A stretch of 64,000 bases of DNA from GCA-2720975 sp964467985 (GCA_964467985.1 CAYXTP010000003.1:289118-353117), one strand, 5' to 3'; positions 42,202-50,691 are shown, numbered from the stretch's first letter. The notes: generated from the sequence alone by a model not told the origin. Translations and numbers: made by a program.

Positions 42202-42915
42202 TTAGAGTTGAGGTGCTGTCGGGAACGGTTCCGCCGCCAAGAGCAGTCGGTCAAGCACGCGCCGAGCACTGCGCGCCAATTGGGTCACGGAACGGCCCGA
42301 TCCCTGAGCCAGGTCATCCAGGGGCTGCGCGCGAAGCACGACTGCCAAGAAGGTGCGTCGGTCTTGAAAGGGCAGGCGATTGAACGTGGCGCAGAGCTGC
42401 CTGGAGGCCTCGGCGGGAATCCCGAGCGGGCCTCCGATTGCCTCGTGGACATCGCATTCGAAGGGTAGGCGGCCGTCCGCACCGCAGTCTTCGTACGACT
42501 GACTCTGGACGCCTTCAAGGGAGTCGGATTCCTCGTCCCTTAGTTCGTTCATGGCTCCATCTACTTGCCTTTCGAGCCAGCGCGAAAACGCGGGGTGACC
42601 ATCGTAGTCCCGGGCGCCCAAGGCGATGCGTGTCATCGCGCGTAGGTGCACACGATCCGCGTCGAGCAATAAGGCGCGACGAGCGAGGCGCACACTGACG
42701 ACCCGCCGCAGACCCAATGGATCTCCCTGGACCAGGCGCAAGATGATCTTGCGCGGCCCCCCGCCGCACAGGTAGCGCCTCCAGTCCAACGCGGGCCCAC
42801 ACTCAGCGGACGCGGAACGGCGGGAGGACGCTGGCTGAAGTGGGTCTCGGGAGCCGGTTCGGGTTCCAAGTGAATCGGACCGACTGTGCGCGGTGCGTGC
42901 TGGATTGGAGGTCAT
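42202..42915 (-). CDS. Divergent ECF-like sigma factor
   Basis: A 237-residue protein. The stretch HPAFSRWLERQVDGAMNEL looks like sigma region 2.2-2.3. The C-terminal NRLPFQDRRTFLAVV, LDDLAQGSGRSVTQLARSA and RRVLDRLLLAA looks like region 4 with its helix-turn-helix. An Arg/Ser-rich N-terminus precedes. Both matches are weak, so a sigma-like or sigma-derived protein is as much as can be said. It is followed after 19 bp by the degenerate AAA+ protein, suggesting a two-gene regulatory module. A transcription or DNA-binding role is inferred. Confidence 0.65.
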   Translation of the reverse strand: MTSNPARTAHSRSDSLGTRTGSRDPLQPASSRRSASAECGPALDWRRYLCGGGPRKIILRLVQGDPLGLRRVVSVRLARRALLLDADRVHLRAMTRIALGARDYDGHPAFSRWLERQVDGAMNELRDEESDSLEGVQSQSYEDCGADGRLPFECDVHEAIGGPLGIPAEASRQLCATFNRLPFQDRRTFLAVVLRAQPLDDLAQGSGRSVTQLARSARRVLDRLLLAAEPFPTAPQL

Positions 42916-43267
42916 TGCCGATCTACAAAGATGGACAACTCGCTAGCAAATTGCGGTGAGCTACGAGCGGAGCTGGCAGGGCTAGGATTGTGTCACCCTC
43001 CCGGAAATCCGCGTGGGAAGGGGCGCTCGACCCGCTTCTGGGGCCGATTGGGAGGGCCTGGGAGAATCGGCACGCCGCAAATCCCCGCAATGGACCACGG
43101 CCATCGTCGTCAGCGGCCTGTCGATAACTAGCCAGCGCCGGGGACGCCACGCACCGAAATCACACCTAGGGCGTGCAGAAGCAACGGGAAACCGGTGCCG
43201 ACAGGGGGGCCCAAGCACTAGGATCCGCCCTCACCCCCGCCCCCACCCGCGCTCCCGCATCCGCACC
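42916..43267. other. Divergent 352-bp region between the sigma-like gene and fabI, no gene
   Basis: No open frame looks coding; the fabI frame stays open to 43013 but that extension has no FabI-like sequence. TAGGAT hexamers at about 42974 and 43215 are candidate -10 elements, the latter about 50 bp before the fabI start. CCGATT (43044-43049) and AATCGG (43065-43070) form a weak inverted repeat. The last 40 bp before fabI are C-rich. Promoters for both genes probably lie here. Confidence 0.4.
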
Positions 43268-44041
43268 GTGACCAAAATTCTCGAAGGCAAGACCGGCATC
43301 ATTTTTGGCGTGGCCAACAAGCGCTCCATTGCCTGGGGCTGCGCCAAATCCCTGGCCGATGCCGGCATGCGATTGGCTTTCACTTACGTGGGCGAGCGAC
43401 TCGAGAAATCCGTGCGCGAGTTGGTCAAGGAGATCCCCGGCTCATTGGTCTTGCGCTGCGACGTGACCAAGCCAGAGGAAGTCGACCAGGTATTCGATCA
43501 GGTACGCGACGAGTTCGGCTTTCTGGACACTGTCGTGCACGCCATCGCGTTCGCCAAACGCGAGGAGCTGCAGGGCGACTTCTATCACACAACCAAGGAC
43601 GGCTACATGTTGGCCCACGAGGTCAGCGCCTATTCCCTGACGGCCATTTCGCGGCGAGCCATGGCTCTGATGGAGGGCCGCGAGGGGTCCATCGTGACCC
43701 TGACCTACCTGGGATCCATGCGCGTCATGCGTAACTACAACGTGATGGGTATCGCCAAGGCCGCCTTGGAAGCCTCCGTGCGGTACCTGGCCGCTGACCT
43801 GGGACCGCGCGGAATCCGTGTGAACGCCATCAGCGCTGGACCCATCCGCACCCTCTCGGCTTCGGGAGTGAAGGACTTCTCGGACATGACCGAACACATC
43901 GCTGGCATCGCTCCCCTGCGCCGCAATGTGACCTCTGAAGAGGTAGGCGACGCCTGCCTGTTCCTGAGCGGCCCGCACTCGCGCGGGATCACGGGCACGA
44001 CCCTGTTTGTGGATGCGGGGTTTCACATCATGGGTGTCTGA
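43268..44041 (+). CDS. fabI: Enoyl-[acyl-carrier-protein] reductase (NADH)
   Basis: FabI performs the last reduction in fatty-acid elongation. The sequence has the cofactor loop GVANKRSIAWGCAKSLA, FTYVGERLEKSV, the LVLRCDVTK strand, SIVTLTYLGSMRVM, and the catalytic Tyr-x6-Lys YNVMGIAKAALE, followed by AGPIRTLSASGV and FVDAGFHIMGV. It is 257 residues, as in Bacillus FabI. GTG 43268 is the start that fits the conserved MTKILEGK; there is no clear Shine-Dalgarno. It is followed by the FKBP gene after 115 bp. Confidence 0.95.
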   Translation: MTKILEGKTGIIFGVANKRSIAWGCAKSLADAGMRLAFTYVGERLEKSVRELVKEIPGSLVLRCDVTKPEEVDQVFDQVRDEFGFLDTVVHAIAFAKREELQGDFYHTTKDGYMLAHEVSAYSLTAISRRAMALMEGREGSIVTLTYLGSMRVMRNYNVMGIAKAALEASVRYLAADLGPRGIRVNAISAGPIRTLSASGVKDFSDMTEHIAGIAPLRRNVTSEEVGDACLFLSGPHSRGITGTTLFVDAGFHIMGV

Positions 44042-44156
44042 GGCGTAAGGCAGCCCCTGGGCCCGGTGCCCACACCCCACCACAGTTCCCGAACCTGGGG
44101 CTGTAGTCCGCCGCGCCCTCAGCCCCTAGAGTGCGCAGCCGCAATCAAGCCCCGCC

Positions 44157-45398
44157 ATGGGCAAACGACCCCGAAGCCTCCCCCTGGAGTCCCTTTTGAA
44201 TCACCCCTACGCACGTCTCGTCAGCCCCTTGCTCGCCTCCCTCGTCCTGTGCTCAGCAGCCCTCGGACACCAGGACCCAACACCTGCCGTGATCCCCACG
44301 CCTGAGATCCCGGCCGATACCGACCTGGTCACCACCGACTCCGGCCTGCAGTACTCGGTGTTGAAAGCCGGTGATGGAAGCGCATCCCCGGTCTACGGCG
44401 ATCGCGTCAAGGTGCACTACACCGGCTGGCTCACCAACGGCACGCTGTTCGATTCGTCCCGGCAGCGCGGTCAGCCCGCAGAGTTTGCTGTCGGTCGCGT
44501 GATCGACGGTTGGAACGAGGCCCTTGAACTCATGAGCCCGGGCGCCCGCTGGAAGCTGACCATCCCGGCCGAGCTTGGCTACGGCGAGGAGGGGCGACCC
44601 AGCATCCCGGCCAACTCGACCCTGGTCTTTGACGTGGAGCTGATCGCCATCACCGGGCGTACGCTGCCCTACAAGCCCTGGGATGAGACCCAAGCCAAGG
44701 CGCTGGACAGCGGCATGCAGTACTGCGTGCTGGAACCCGGGACGGGCAAGCCCTGCGCCGAAGCCGACGCGGTAGCCTTGGCCTTCGCCATGTACGGCGA
44801 AGACATGAAGCCTATCGTGAGCTCTGCCATGGAGGGCGGCCCCCTGCTCGGCAACCCGGCCCAAATGCCCCTGCCCTTCCTGGGCGAAGCCATTGCCCTG
44901 GCGCGCGAGGGAACGCGCATGAACATCCGTGTGCCCTATGAACAGATGAAGCGCTTGGCAGGCATGCCGGGTGTGGAAGCGGGCAAAACCTATCTTTGGC
45001 AAATCGAGGTATTGAGCGCCATGTCCTTCACCAAACCCGAGTTCTTCCTGCCCTCCGATGAGGAGCTGACCGCAACCGCCAGTGGTCTCAAGTACAAGAT
45101 CCTGCGCGAGGGCCAGGGCACGAAGCCCACGGCCGCCAACGAAGTCGTTGCGCACTACGCAGGCTGGCTCAAGGATGGCACGCCCTTCGACAATTCCTAC
45201 GACCGAGGCCAGCCTTCGACCTTCCCCCTCAGCCGCGTGATTCCCGGCTGGACCGAGGGTCTACAATTGATGGCTCCGGGTTCCATGGTGATCTTCGTCA
45301 TTCCTTCGGAATTGGGCTACGGCGCCAGTGGATCGCCGCCCACCATCCCCGGGGGGGCGACCTTGGTCTTCATCGTGGAGCTGGTGGACGTGCGATGA
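44157..45398 (+). CDS. Exported FKBP-type peptidyl-prolyl isomerase with three domains
   Basis: A signal-like hydrophobic segment (VSPLLASLVLCSAALG) leads to a first FKBP domain (about 60-155; VKVHYTGWLTNGTLFDSS, VIDGWNEALELM, ELGYGEEGRPSIPANSTLVF). A middle FKBP-like region (about 165-290) has lost the VHYTG and GYG motifs. A third domain (about 300-413; VVAHYAGWLKDGTPFDNS, VIPGWTEGLQLM, ELGYGASGSPPTIPGGATLVF) is intact. Two active isomerase domains with a decayed one between suggest an ancestral triplication. Probably periplasmic chaperone. The stop overlaps the next gene by ATGA (45395-45398). Confidence 0.9.
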   Translation: MGKRPRSLPLESLLNHPYARLVSPLLASLVLCSAALGHQDPTPAVIPTPEIPADTDLVTTDSGLQYSVLKAGDGSASPVYGDRVKVHYTGWLTNGTLFDSSRQRGQPAEFAVGRVIDGWNEALELMSPGARWKLTIPAELGYGEEGRPSIPANSTLVFDVELIAITGRTLPYKPWDETQAKALDSGMQYCVLEPGTGKPCAEADAVALAFAMYGEDMKPIVSSAMEGGPLLGNPAQMPLPFLGEAIALAREGTRMNIRVPYEQMKRLAGMPGVEAGKTYLWQIEVLSAMSFTKPEFFLPSDEELTATASGLKYKILREGQGTKPTAANEVVAHYAGWLKDGTPFDNSYDRGQPSTFPLSRVIPGWTEGLQLMAPGSMVIFVIPSELGYGASGSPPTIPGGATLVFIVELVDVR

Positions 45399-46423
45399 GC
45401 GCGGAGGAACGCCGCCACCCCGCGGCTTTCCCCCTCGACGATCGTGCGGTCTACGACGCGTATGTAGCGGGCCGCCAGAGCGCAGCCCTGACGGTGGGCG
45501 TGCGGGTGGGGCTGTTCGACGCCCTCGACCGGGGGCCACTCGATGTGCAGACCGTGGCGGCGAACTTCGGTTTCTCCCTGCGCGGGGCACGCTCGTTGCT
45601 CGTGGCACTGCGGGCCATGGGCGTGCTGCTGGATGAGGACGGCGCCTACCGCCTCTCTCCGGAGGCCGGCGCCTATCTGGTGACCGGGCGACCGGGCTCC
45701 TTGGTGGGTCTGATCGAATTGGAAATGGAACACTTCCTCTCTCCCGCCGCCTTGCTCGAGGCGCTCCAGAAGGACGACAGTTCCGCTTACGGCGATGCGG
45801 ATCCCTGGCAGGCCCATGAAAGGGACCCCGAGGCCGCCGCCCGCTTCACCGCTGCCATGCATAGCGTGAGTGGTCGACCGGCCGCCGGCTTCGCCGAAGT
45901 CGCACCGCTCTCCGGAGTGACACGGCTGCTGGATGTGGGCGGTGGTTCTGGGGCCCTGTCGCTGGCCAGCGCGGCCGCTCATGCCGACCTGACCTGCACA
46001 GTCTGGGACTTGCAAGTTGTCTGTGACCTGGCCCGTGAGTACGCGAGCGAGGTCGGCCTCGAAGGGCGCGTCGAGACCCTGCCCGGCGACATGTGGAACG
46101 ACGACTTCCCCAGCGGTCACGATGCCGTGCTCTTGAGTCAGATCCTGCACGACTGGTCCCACGAACAGGGTCGCCAACTGCTGGACAAGGCCTTCGCCTG
46201 TCTGCCGTCGGGTGGCCTCGTCCTGATCCACGAGAAGCTCGTCAACGCGAACGGCGGCCCGCTCGCCAACGCCCTCGTCAACCTGGACATGTTGGTTTGG
46301 ACCAAGGGTCAGCAGTACAGCGCGAGCGAGTTGGAGCAGATGCTGGAAGAAACCGGTTTCGAGGACGTGCACTGCCAGCCGAGCGCTGGCTACTGGTCGG
46401 TGGTCTGGGCACGCAAGCCCTGA
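45395..46423 (+). CDS. O-methyltransferase of the plant/bacterial family 2 type
   Basis: It has an N-terminal winged-helix dimerisation domain (ALTVGVRVGLFDALDRG, RSLLVALRAMGVL) and a C-terminal SAM domain: LLDVGGGSGALSLASA, VWDLQVV, GDMWNDDFPSGHDAVLLSQILHDW and HEKLVN, with a His near the ILHDW that can be the catalytic base. It resembles acetylserotonin/hydroxyneurosporene-type O-methyltransferases. The substrate is unknown. Starts at ATG 45395 in an ATGA overlap with the FKBP gene, so it is translationally coupled. Length 342 is normal. Confidence 0.87.
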   Translation: MSAEERRHPAAFPLDDRAVYDAYVAGRQSAALTVGVRVGLFDALDRGPLDVQTVAANFGFSLRGARSLLVALRAMGVLLDEDGAYRLSPEAGAYLVTGRPGSLVGLIELEMEHFLSPAALLEALQKDDSSAYGDADPWQAHERDPEAAARFTAAMHSVSGRPAAGFAEVAPLSGVTRLLDVGGGSGALSLASAAAHADLTCTVWDLQVVCDLAREYASEVGLEGRVETLPGDMWNDDFPSGHDAVLLSQILHDWSHEQGRQLLDKAFACLPSGGLVLIHEKLVNANGGPLANALVNLDMLVWTKGQQYSASELEQMLEETGFEDVHCQPSAGYWSVVWARKP

Positions 46424-46472
46424 GCCCAATGACCCGAATCGGGGCCCACGGCCGCGTTCTGAACTGGTGTGA

Positions 46473-46478
46473 TAAGTT
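46473..46478 (+). promoter_or_regulatory. Candidate -10 before the sulfatase start
   Basis: TAAGTT ends 6 nt before GTG 46485, as in leaderless genes. No -35 is clear. Confidence 0.25.
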
Positions 46479-46484
46479 TGAGTT

Positions 46485-47681
46485 GTGCGCATCCTGCCCG
46501 GAATCATCGGCTCCGTGACTTGGGTTGCTGTCGGCTTCACATCCCCCAGGGTGATTGCTGAGGAAGCCAACCCCTTCGCGAAACTGCCCATCACCATCAT
46601 CCTGATGGACGACGTGGGCTATGAACTGCTCGACCGGGCAGCGACTCCCAACATCGATGCGCTCACGACTGGCGGACTCGAGTTCACGCGCGCTTGGGTG
46701 TACCCGGCCTGCTCCCCCACCCGGGCTGCGATTCTCACGGGGCTCTACCCGACGCGCACCGGGATCGGTTCGGTGCTCAAGTGGGGCAACAAGAGTGCCT
46801 TCAGCCTGGGCCTCGAACACACGACCTTCGCGGAATTGCTCAACGAACCGGTGCATGCCTTCGGCAAGTGGCACGTGAGCTATCGCCATACCGACCCCAA
46901 TTCACAGGGCTTCGATCACTACGCGGGCAGTCTGTTCAACCTGAATGGCTCCGGCACCGGGTATTACAACTGGTTGCAGACGGTAGATGGAGCCACCAGC
47001 ACGCAAACGACCTACGCGACGACGGCCACCACTGACTTCGCCCTGAATTCCAGCGCGGGGGTGCGCTACATCGCTTACCACGCCGCCCATGCGCCCGCGG
47101 AGAATCCACCCGGTGGCAGCGCCACGAATGATGCGGGCAAGACAGTTGAGATGGTCGAGTTCTTGGACTCCGATATCGGTCGACTGCTACAGAACTACCA
47201 CGGGTACGTGTTCCTCCTCTCGGACAACGGAACGGACATTGCTTATGGGGGTGGCAAGGGTTCTCTGACCGAGCCCGGCATCCGCGTTCCGTTTGTGGTG
47301 AATGGGCCCGGTGTGCAGCCAGGCCAGACCGACGCCCTGGTCAACGGCGTGGATATTCTCGGCACCCTGGCAGACATGCGCGGCCTGCCCCACGAATCCC
47401 CAGACAGTCAGAGCTTCCTATCCGTCCTGCGCGGTCGCGAAGGTTTGCGTCGCTACAACTACAGCGAATTCTTCAAGCCCAACCCCGACACGACCAATCG
47501 CACCTGGGCCATCTGCGATCAGAGTTACAAGCTCACCAACGAGGGCCTGCCGTCCACGGGCCAGCCCGCCATCCGGCTCTTCAGCATGCCCGAAGAGATC
47601 TACATTCCCGATGCAGCGTACACGGCTCGGGATCAAGAGGCTCGCAAGCGCCTAATGGAGAAGCTGCCCTTCGGCGCTTGA
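46485..47681 (+). CDS. Exported formylglycine-type sulfatase
   Basis: A signal peptide (ILPGIIGSVTWVAVGF) is followed by IIILMDDVGYE, with the metal Asp pair, and PACSPTRAAILTG with Cys76, the residue converted to formylglycine, plus FGKWHVSYRH and LLSDNGTDIAYGG. At 398 residues it is short compared with many planctomycete sulfatases (450-600), lacking most of the C-terminal domain. It removes sulfate from a polysaccharide or ester of unknown identity. The anaerobic/FGE maturase is not in the window. GTG 46485 is the start, with the signal peptide in place. It is convergent with the DNA methyltransferase (9 bp). Confidence 0.9.
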   Translation: MRILPGIIGSVTWVAVGFTSPRVIAEEANPFAKLPITIILMDDVGYELLDRAATPNIDALTTGGLEFTRAWVYPACSPTRAAILTGLYPTRTGIGSVLKWGNKSAFSLGLEHTTFAELLNEPVHAFGKWHVSYRHTDPNSQGFDHYAGSLFNLNGSGTGYYNWLQTVDGATSTQTTYATTATTDFALNSSAGVRYIAYHAAHAPAENPPGGSATNDAGKTVEMVEFLDSDIGRLLQNYHGYVFLLSDNGTDIAYGGGKGSLTEPGIRVPFVVNGPGVQPGQTDALVNGVDILGTLADMRGLPHESPDSQSFLSVLRGREGLRRYNYSEFFKPNPDTTNRTWAICDQSYKLTNEGLPSTGQPAIRLFSMPEEIYIPDAAYTARDQEARKRLMEKLPFGA

Positions 47682-47690
47682 CGAGTCGGC

Positions 47691-48428
47691 CTAGCCGCGC
47701 TGCTTCTTGAAGATCAACAGGTGCGTGAACCCACGCAGGAAGAAATTGCCCTCGGCCGCAGCCTTGTGAAACGCGGGTTTCTCCAGCTTGCGGTTTCCGC
47801 GTACGACACTGATGTGGTCGACGGCGCGAAAGCGTTGCGAGAGGGATGCTGAGAGCCGCGCACCGATGGAGACGAATCCCTGCTTCTTCTTGAATGTGTC
47901 CGAAACGAACAGGGCCAGGTAGCGACGGTCACGCAGGATGCGGTCGGCCTCGGCGAACACTCGGTCCATGGCTTCGAAGTACTCGTCCTCAAACGCCGAC
48001 AGTGCGCCGATGCATCCCGGCTCGGGGGAATAGTCGATGTGTGTGGAGTAGGGCGGATCCATGAACACAAAGTCCGCCTTGCTATCTTCCAACGGCAACT
48101 TGCGCGCGTCAGCCCGAAAGATGTCATCACGGATGGGATTCAAGTCATACCCGAGAGCACGGCGCTCCAAGCTGCGAGCCACATCGAGCGTCGTGCCGCC
48201 GCCGCAGAAGGGGTCCACCACAAGGTCCCCTTCACGGGTGTAGCGAGTCAACAGATTCCAAATCACCCACGAAGGCGTGGCCCCCTGGTAGCCGGGCGTG
48301 CCCATCGGTTCCCCCGCATACTGCCCTGAGGGCGAGTACCACAGACTCGTGGTCTGCAGACGCGGCGCGCGCAGTTCAGGGCGCTGGCCCAGGGGTCTGC
48401 CCTGTCGTTCGGATCGGTCGCTGGCCAT
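47691..48428 (-). CDS. Orphan DNA (N4-cytosine/N6-adenine) methyltransferase
   Basis: Motif X-like TPSWVIWNLLTRYT is followed at once by motif I DPFCGGGTTL and, about 50 residues later, motif IV DPPY (124-127). This order leaves no room for a target recognition domain between I and IV; only about 115 residues follow. The C-terminus is basic (LIFKKQRG). Total is 245 residues from ATG 48428; an upstream start at 48467 is possible. No restriction gene is beside it. It could be a regulatory or solitary methylase, or an RNA methylase using the same fold. Divergent from the hydrolase gene. Confidence 0.82.
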   Translation of the reverse strand: MASDRSERQGRPLGQRPELRAPRLQTTSLWYSPSGQYAGEPMGTPGYQGATPSWVIWNLLTRYTREGDLVVDPFCGGGTTLDVARSLERRALGYDLNPIRDDIFRADARKLPLEDSKADFVFMDPPYSTHIDYSPEPGCIGALSAFEDEYFEAMDRVFAEADRILRDRRYLALFVSDTFKKKQGFVSIGARLSASLSQRFRAVDHISVVRGNRKLEKPAFHKAAAEGNFFLRGFTHLLIFKKQRG

Positions 48429-48526
48429 CGGGGGCAAGGTTAGTGGACCGGCCCGTTTCGCGCGCACGCCCCAGGCTCAATTCCCAAGGAAGTGCGGGGC
48501 ATGGGGTGACGGCTCCCGTGACTCGC

Positions 48527-48532
48527 TATCCT
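48527..48532 (+). promoter_or_regulatory. Candidate -10 before the hydrolase start
   Basis: TATCCT ends 9 nt before ATG 48542, with a pyrimidine run CTCCCCCCC between. This arrangement suggests a leaderless transcript. Confidence 0.35.
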
Positions 48533-48541
48533 CTCCCCCCC

Positions 48542-49237
48542 ATGCCGCGCGAAGCCCTCGACATTCCCGTGGACCTCGATCCCCCGCTCACGATCCGGGG
48601 CTGGCTGGACCTGCCCGAGCACGATGCCCTCGGCTCGGTCATTCTGCTAGCCCACGGCGCGGGTATCGGAATGGACAGCCCTTTCATGACTGATTTGGCA
48701 GCTGGCCTGGCGCAGCGCGGGTTTCCGGTTCTGCGCTTTCACTACGCCTACGCCCAGCGCATGCAGGACGAGGGCAAGCGGCGTCCTCCGGACCGGCGGC
48801 CCCTGCTGGAAGCTGTTCACCGCCAAGCGGCCGCCGCCCTGGTCGCACGCTATGCGGATCGCCCCCTGCTGCTCACGGGCAAGTCCATGGGTGGCCGGAT
48901 GTCGACCTACCTTGCAGCTGAGGGCCTACGAGCCGCTGGACTCGTGCTGTTCGGGTACCCGCTGCACCCCCCTCAGCGCACCGATCGCCAGCGCACAGAA
49001 CACTTCAGCCAGCTGCACCTACCCGCTCTCTTCCTACAGGGCACCCGCGATGCGCTGTGCGACCTCGACCTATTGCGAGCAGCACTCAAGCTCTACGCGG
49101 GAGACGCCCACCTGCATGAGGTCGAGGGCGCAGACCACGGCTTCTCCGTTTTGAAGCGTAGCGGTCGAACGGCACTGGAGGTTCAGGCTGAGTTGATCGA
49201 TGAACTGGTCCGCTGGGAAGCAGGCCTACCGAGCTAG
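48542..49237 (+). CDS. Alpha/beta hydrolase of the KANL3/Tex30 type
   Basis: Strand and loop ILLAHGAGIGMDSPFM form the oxyanion part. The nucleophile elbow is GKSMGGRMS with Ser as nucleophile. FLQGTRDALCDLDLL supplies the acid (Asp), and VEGADHGFSV the catalytic His. Small (231 residues), with no cap domain, as in the Tex30/KANL3 group of putative hydrolases. Substrate unknown. The start ATG 48542 follows a C-run; a frame open from 48443 does not add conserved sequence. Stop shares CTAG 49234-49237 with the GNAT gene. Confidence 0.85.
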   Translation: MPREALDIPVDLDPPLTIRGWLDLPEHDALGSVILLAHGAGIGMDSPFMTDLAAGLAQRGFPVLRFHYAYAQRMQDEGKRRPPDRRPLLEAVHRQAAAALVARYADRPLLLTGKSMGGRMSTYLAAEGLRAAGLVLFGYPLHPPQRTDRQRTEHFSQLHLPALFLQGTRDALCDLDLLRAALKLYAGDAHLHEVEGADHGFSVLKRSGRTALEVQAELIDELVRWEAGLPS

Positions 49238-49818
49238 CCCAATACCGGTCCAGAGTTGGGCGGACTCGTGGGCCCCTCATGCAGCGCCGCGTTCGTGAAC
49301 TCCCACGCGACTTTGGGGCCCCAGGCGTGGTCGACCTCCTGCTCTGAGTACACATTGCTCGTGTAGTTTCTGATCGCCTTGCGCCAGAACGCAATGCCTC
49401 GCACGTTGCGCGGGTAGGTCACAACCTCCCACTGGCCGTGATGCAGATCAAAACCAGCTGCAGCCGCCCGCTCGGCCACACCCTGGCCGCGGTAGGCGTG
49501 CAACACGAAGAACTCGTGCACGATGAAATCGGCGTCGATGGACTGGGGGATACGCGAGCGTGCTGCCACCAGATTGAAGCCCGCCGGCTGGCCGTCCGCG
49601 AGTAGGAGATAGGGGAAGAGTGCGCCGGCTTCCTGCCACCAGGGAGCGAGCCCCCCCAGATGATCCACCATGCGCGTCACGTCGTCAGCCGCTCCAAAGA
49701 GACCGTGCACGTTGGGACGCGCGCCATCGAACTCGGACACCTCGTGCTGATAGAGGGGCCAGAGGTTCTCGATAATGTGCCGGTCCGTCGCGTCCGACAC
49801 TTTGAGCTCGACATTCAT
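49234..49818 (-). CDS. GNAT-family acetyltransferase
   Basis: Acetyl-CoA-dependent N-acetyltransferase. Signals are FIVHEFFVLHAYRGQGVAERAAAA (motif A with RGQGVA) and the HHGQWEVVTYPRNVRGIAFWRKAI motif B region. The N-terminus ENLWPLYQHEVSEFDG resembles DUF-type GNATs. Length is 194 from ATG 49818. The substrate is unknown. It is the last gene of the minus-strand series, and its stop lies in the shared CTAG. Confidence 0.82.
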   Translation of the reverse strand: MNVELKVSDATDRHIIENLWPLYQHEVSEFDGARPNVHGLFGAADDVTRMVDHLGGLAPWWQEAGALFPYLLLADGQPAGFNLVAARSRIPQSIDADFIVHEFFVLHAYRGQGVAERAAAAGFDLHHGQWEVVTYPRNVRGIAFWRKAIRNYTSNVYSEQEVDHAWGPKVAWEFTNAALHEGPTSPPNSGPVLG

Positions 49819-49899
49819 GAAGCGGATCGTAGGGCGGGCAGCGCCCAAACACCTCAACCAACCCGAGAGTCGGCGCCGGGGCCGCAGACCCGACAGGTG

Positions 49900-50655
49900 T
49901 CAGGTCAAACCGCCCAGAGCCACGGTGATCGCCTGACCGCTCACCCCACTGGCCTCGTCGGAGGCCAGGAAGGCGATCACGTGGGCCACCTCTTCGGGCG
50001 TGGCCACCCGGCCGGGCGGGTACAAGGCCGCCCGTTCTTGCCAGATCTCATCCACCGACAGGCCGCGATCCGAGGCCTCCGCCTGGGCCGAACGATCGGC
50101 CATGGCGGTGCGCACCCAACCGGGAAGAACCGCGTTTGAAGTGATGTTGTGGGCGCCAGCGTCTCGTGCAACAGAACGCATCAGTCCCAGCAGGCCATGT
50201 TTGGAGCTGGTGTACGCGCTGCCCGCCGCTTCCGCGATTTGTCCAGCGGTAGAGCTGGTAAAAACGAGGCGACCGGCGCCGCGCTCCACCATGCTGGGCA
50301 ATACCAAGCGCGCGAGGTGGAATGGCGCGTCGAGATTGATGCGCATGGTCTCCGCCCACAATGCCGGATCTTGCTCCCAAACGACTCGCTCGTGTGCAGA
50401 GCCTATGCCGTGGTTGCAAACCAGGATGTCGATCGGACCGAGGCGCTCAACGGTCTGTTCTACCGCCAAGGCGTTGCCGTCAAGAGTCGCCAGGTCGGCA
50501 ACAACGAAGTCCATGCCCAGCGAAGCCAACTCCTTCTCGCTTCGCGAGACGGCCAGCACGTTAGCCCCCCGTGCGGCCAAGAGTTCGGCAGTGGCACGAC
50601 CGATTCCCCGGCCAGCCCCCGTAACCAATGCTGTCTTGTCCTCAACTCCAGTCAT
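49900..50655 (-). CDS. Short-chain dehydrogenase/reductase (SDR)
   Basis: Classical SDR with TGAGRGIGRATAELLA at the N-terminus, VADLATLDG, NHGIGSAH, FTSSTAG and the catalytic Tyr-x3-Lys YTSSKHGLLG, and PGWVRTAMAD. The Arg after AVS (VSRSEKE) in the second strand favours NADP. Length (251) is typical. The substrate is unknown. It lies 36 bp after the M3 peptidase gene on the same strand, possibly the same operon. Confidence 0.9.
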   Translation of the reverse strand: MTGVEDKTALVTGAGRGIGRATAELLAARGANVLAVSRSEKELASLGMDFVVADLATLDGNALAVEQTVERLGPIDILVCNHGIGSAHERVVWEQDPALWAETMRINLDAPFHLARLVLPSMVERGAGRLVFTSSTAGQIAEAAGSAYTSSKHGLLGLMRSVARDAGAHNITSNAVLPGWVRTAMADRSAQAEASDRGLSVDEIWQERAALYPPGRVATPEEVAHVIAFLASDEASGVSGQAITVALGGLT

Positions 50656-50691
50656 GGATTTCCTTTCCTCAGTGAAGCACGCCCGCGGCTG

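Noticed and set aside
42886..43131. 81-codon plus frame overlapping the sigma-like gene start
   Set aside because: No homology or ribosome site, and it overlaps a divergent promoter region.
43013..43267. N-terminal extension of fabI
   Set aside because: The extra 85 codons have no FabI similarity and are Arg/Pro-rich; the GTG at 43268 gives the normal length.
45317..46600. 427-codon minus frame opposite the O-methyltransferase
   Set aside because: The plus strand carries clear methyltransferase motifs; the minus frame has none.
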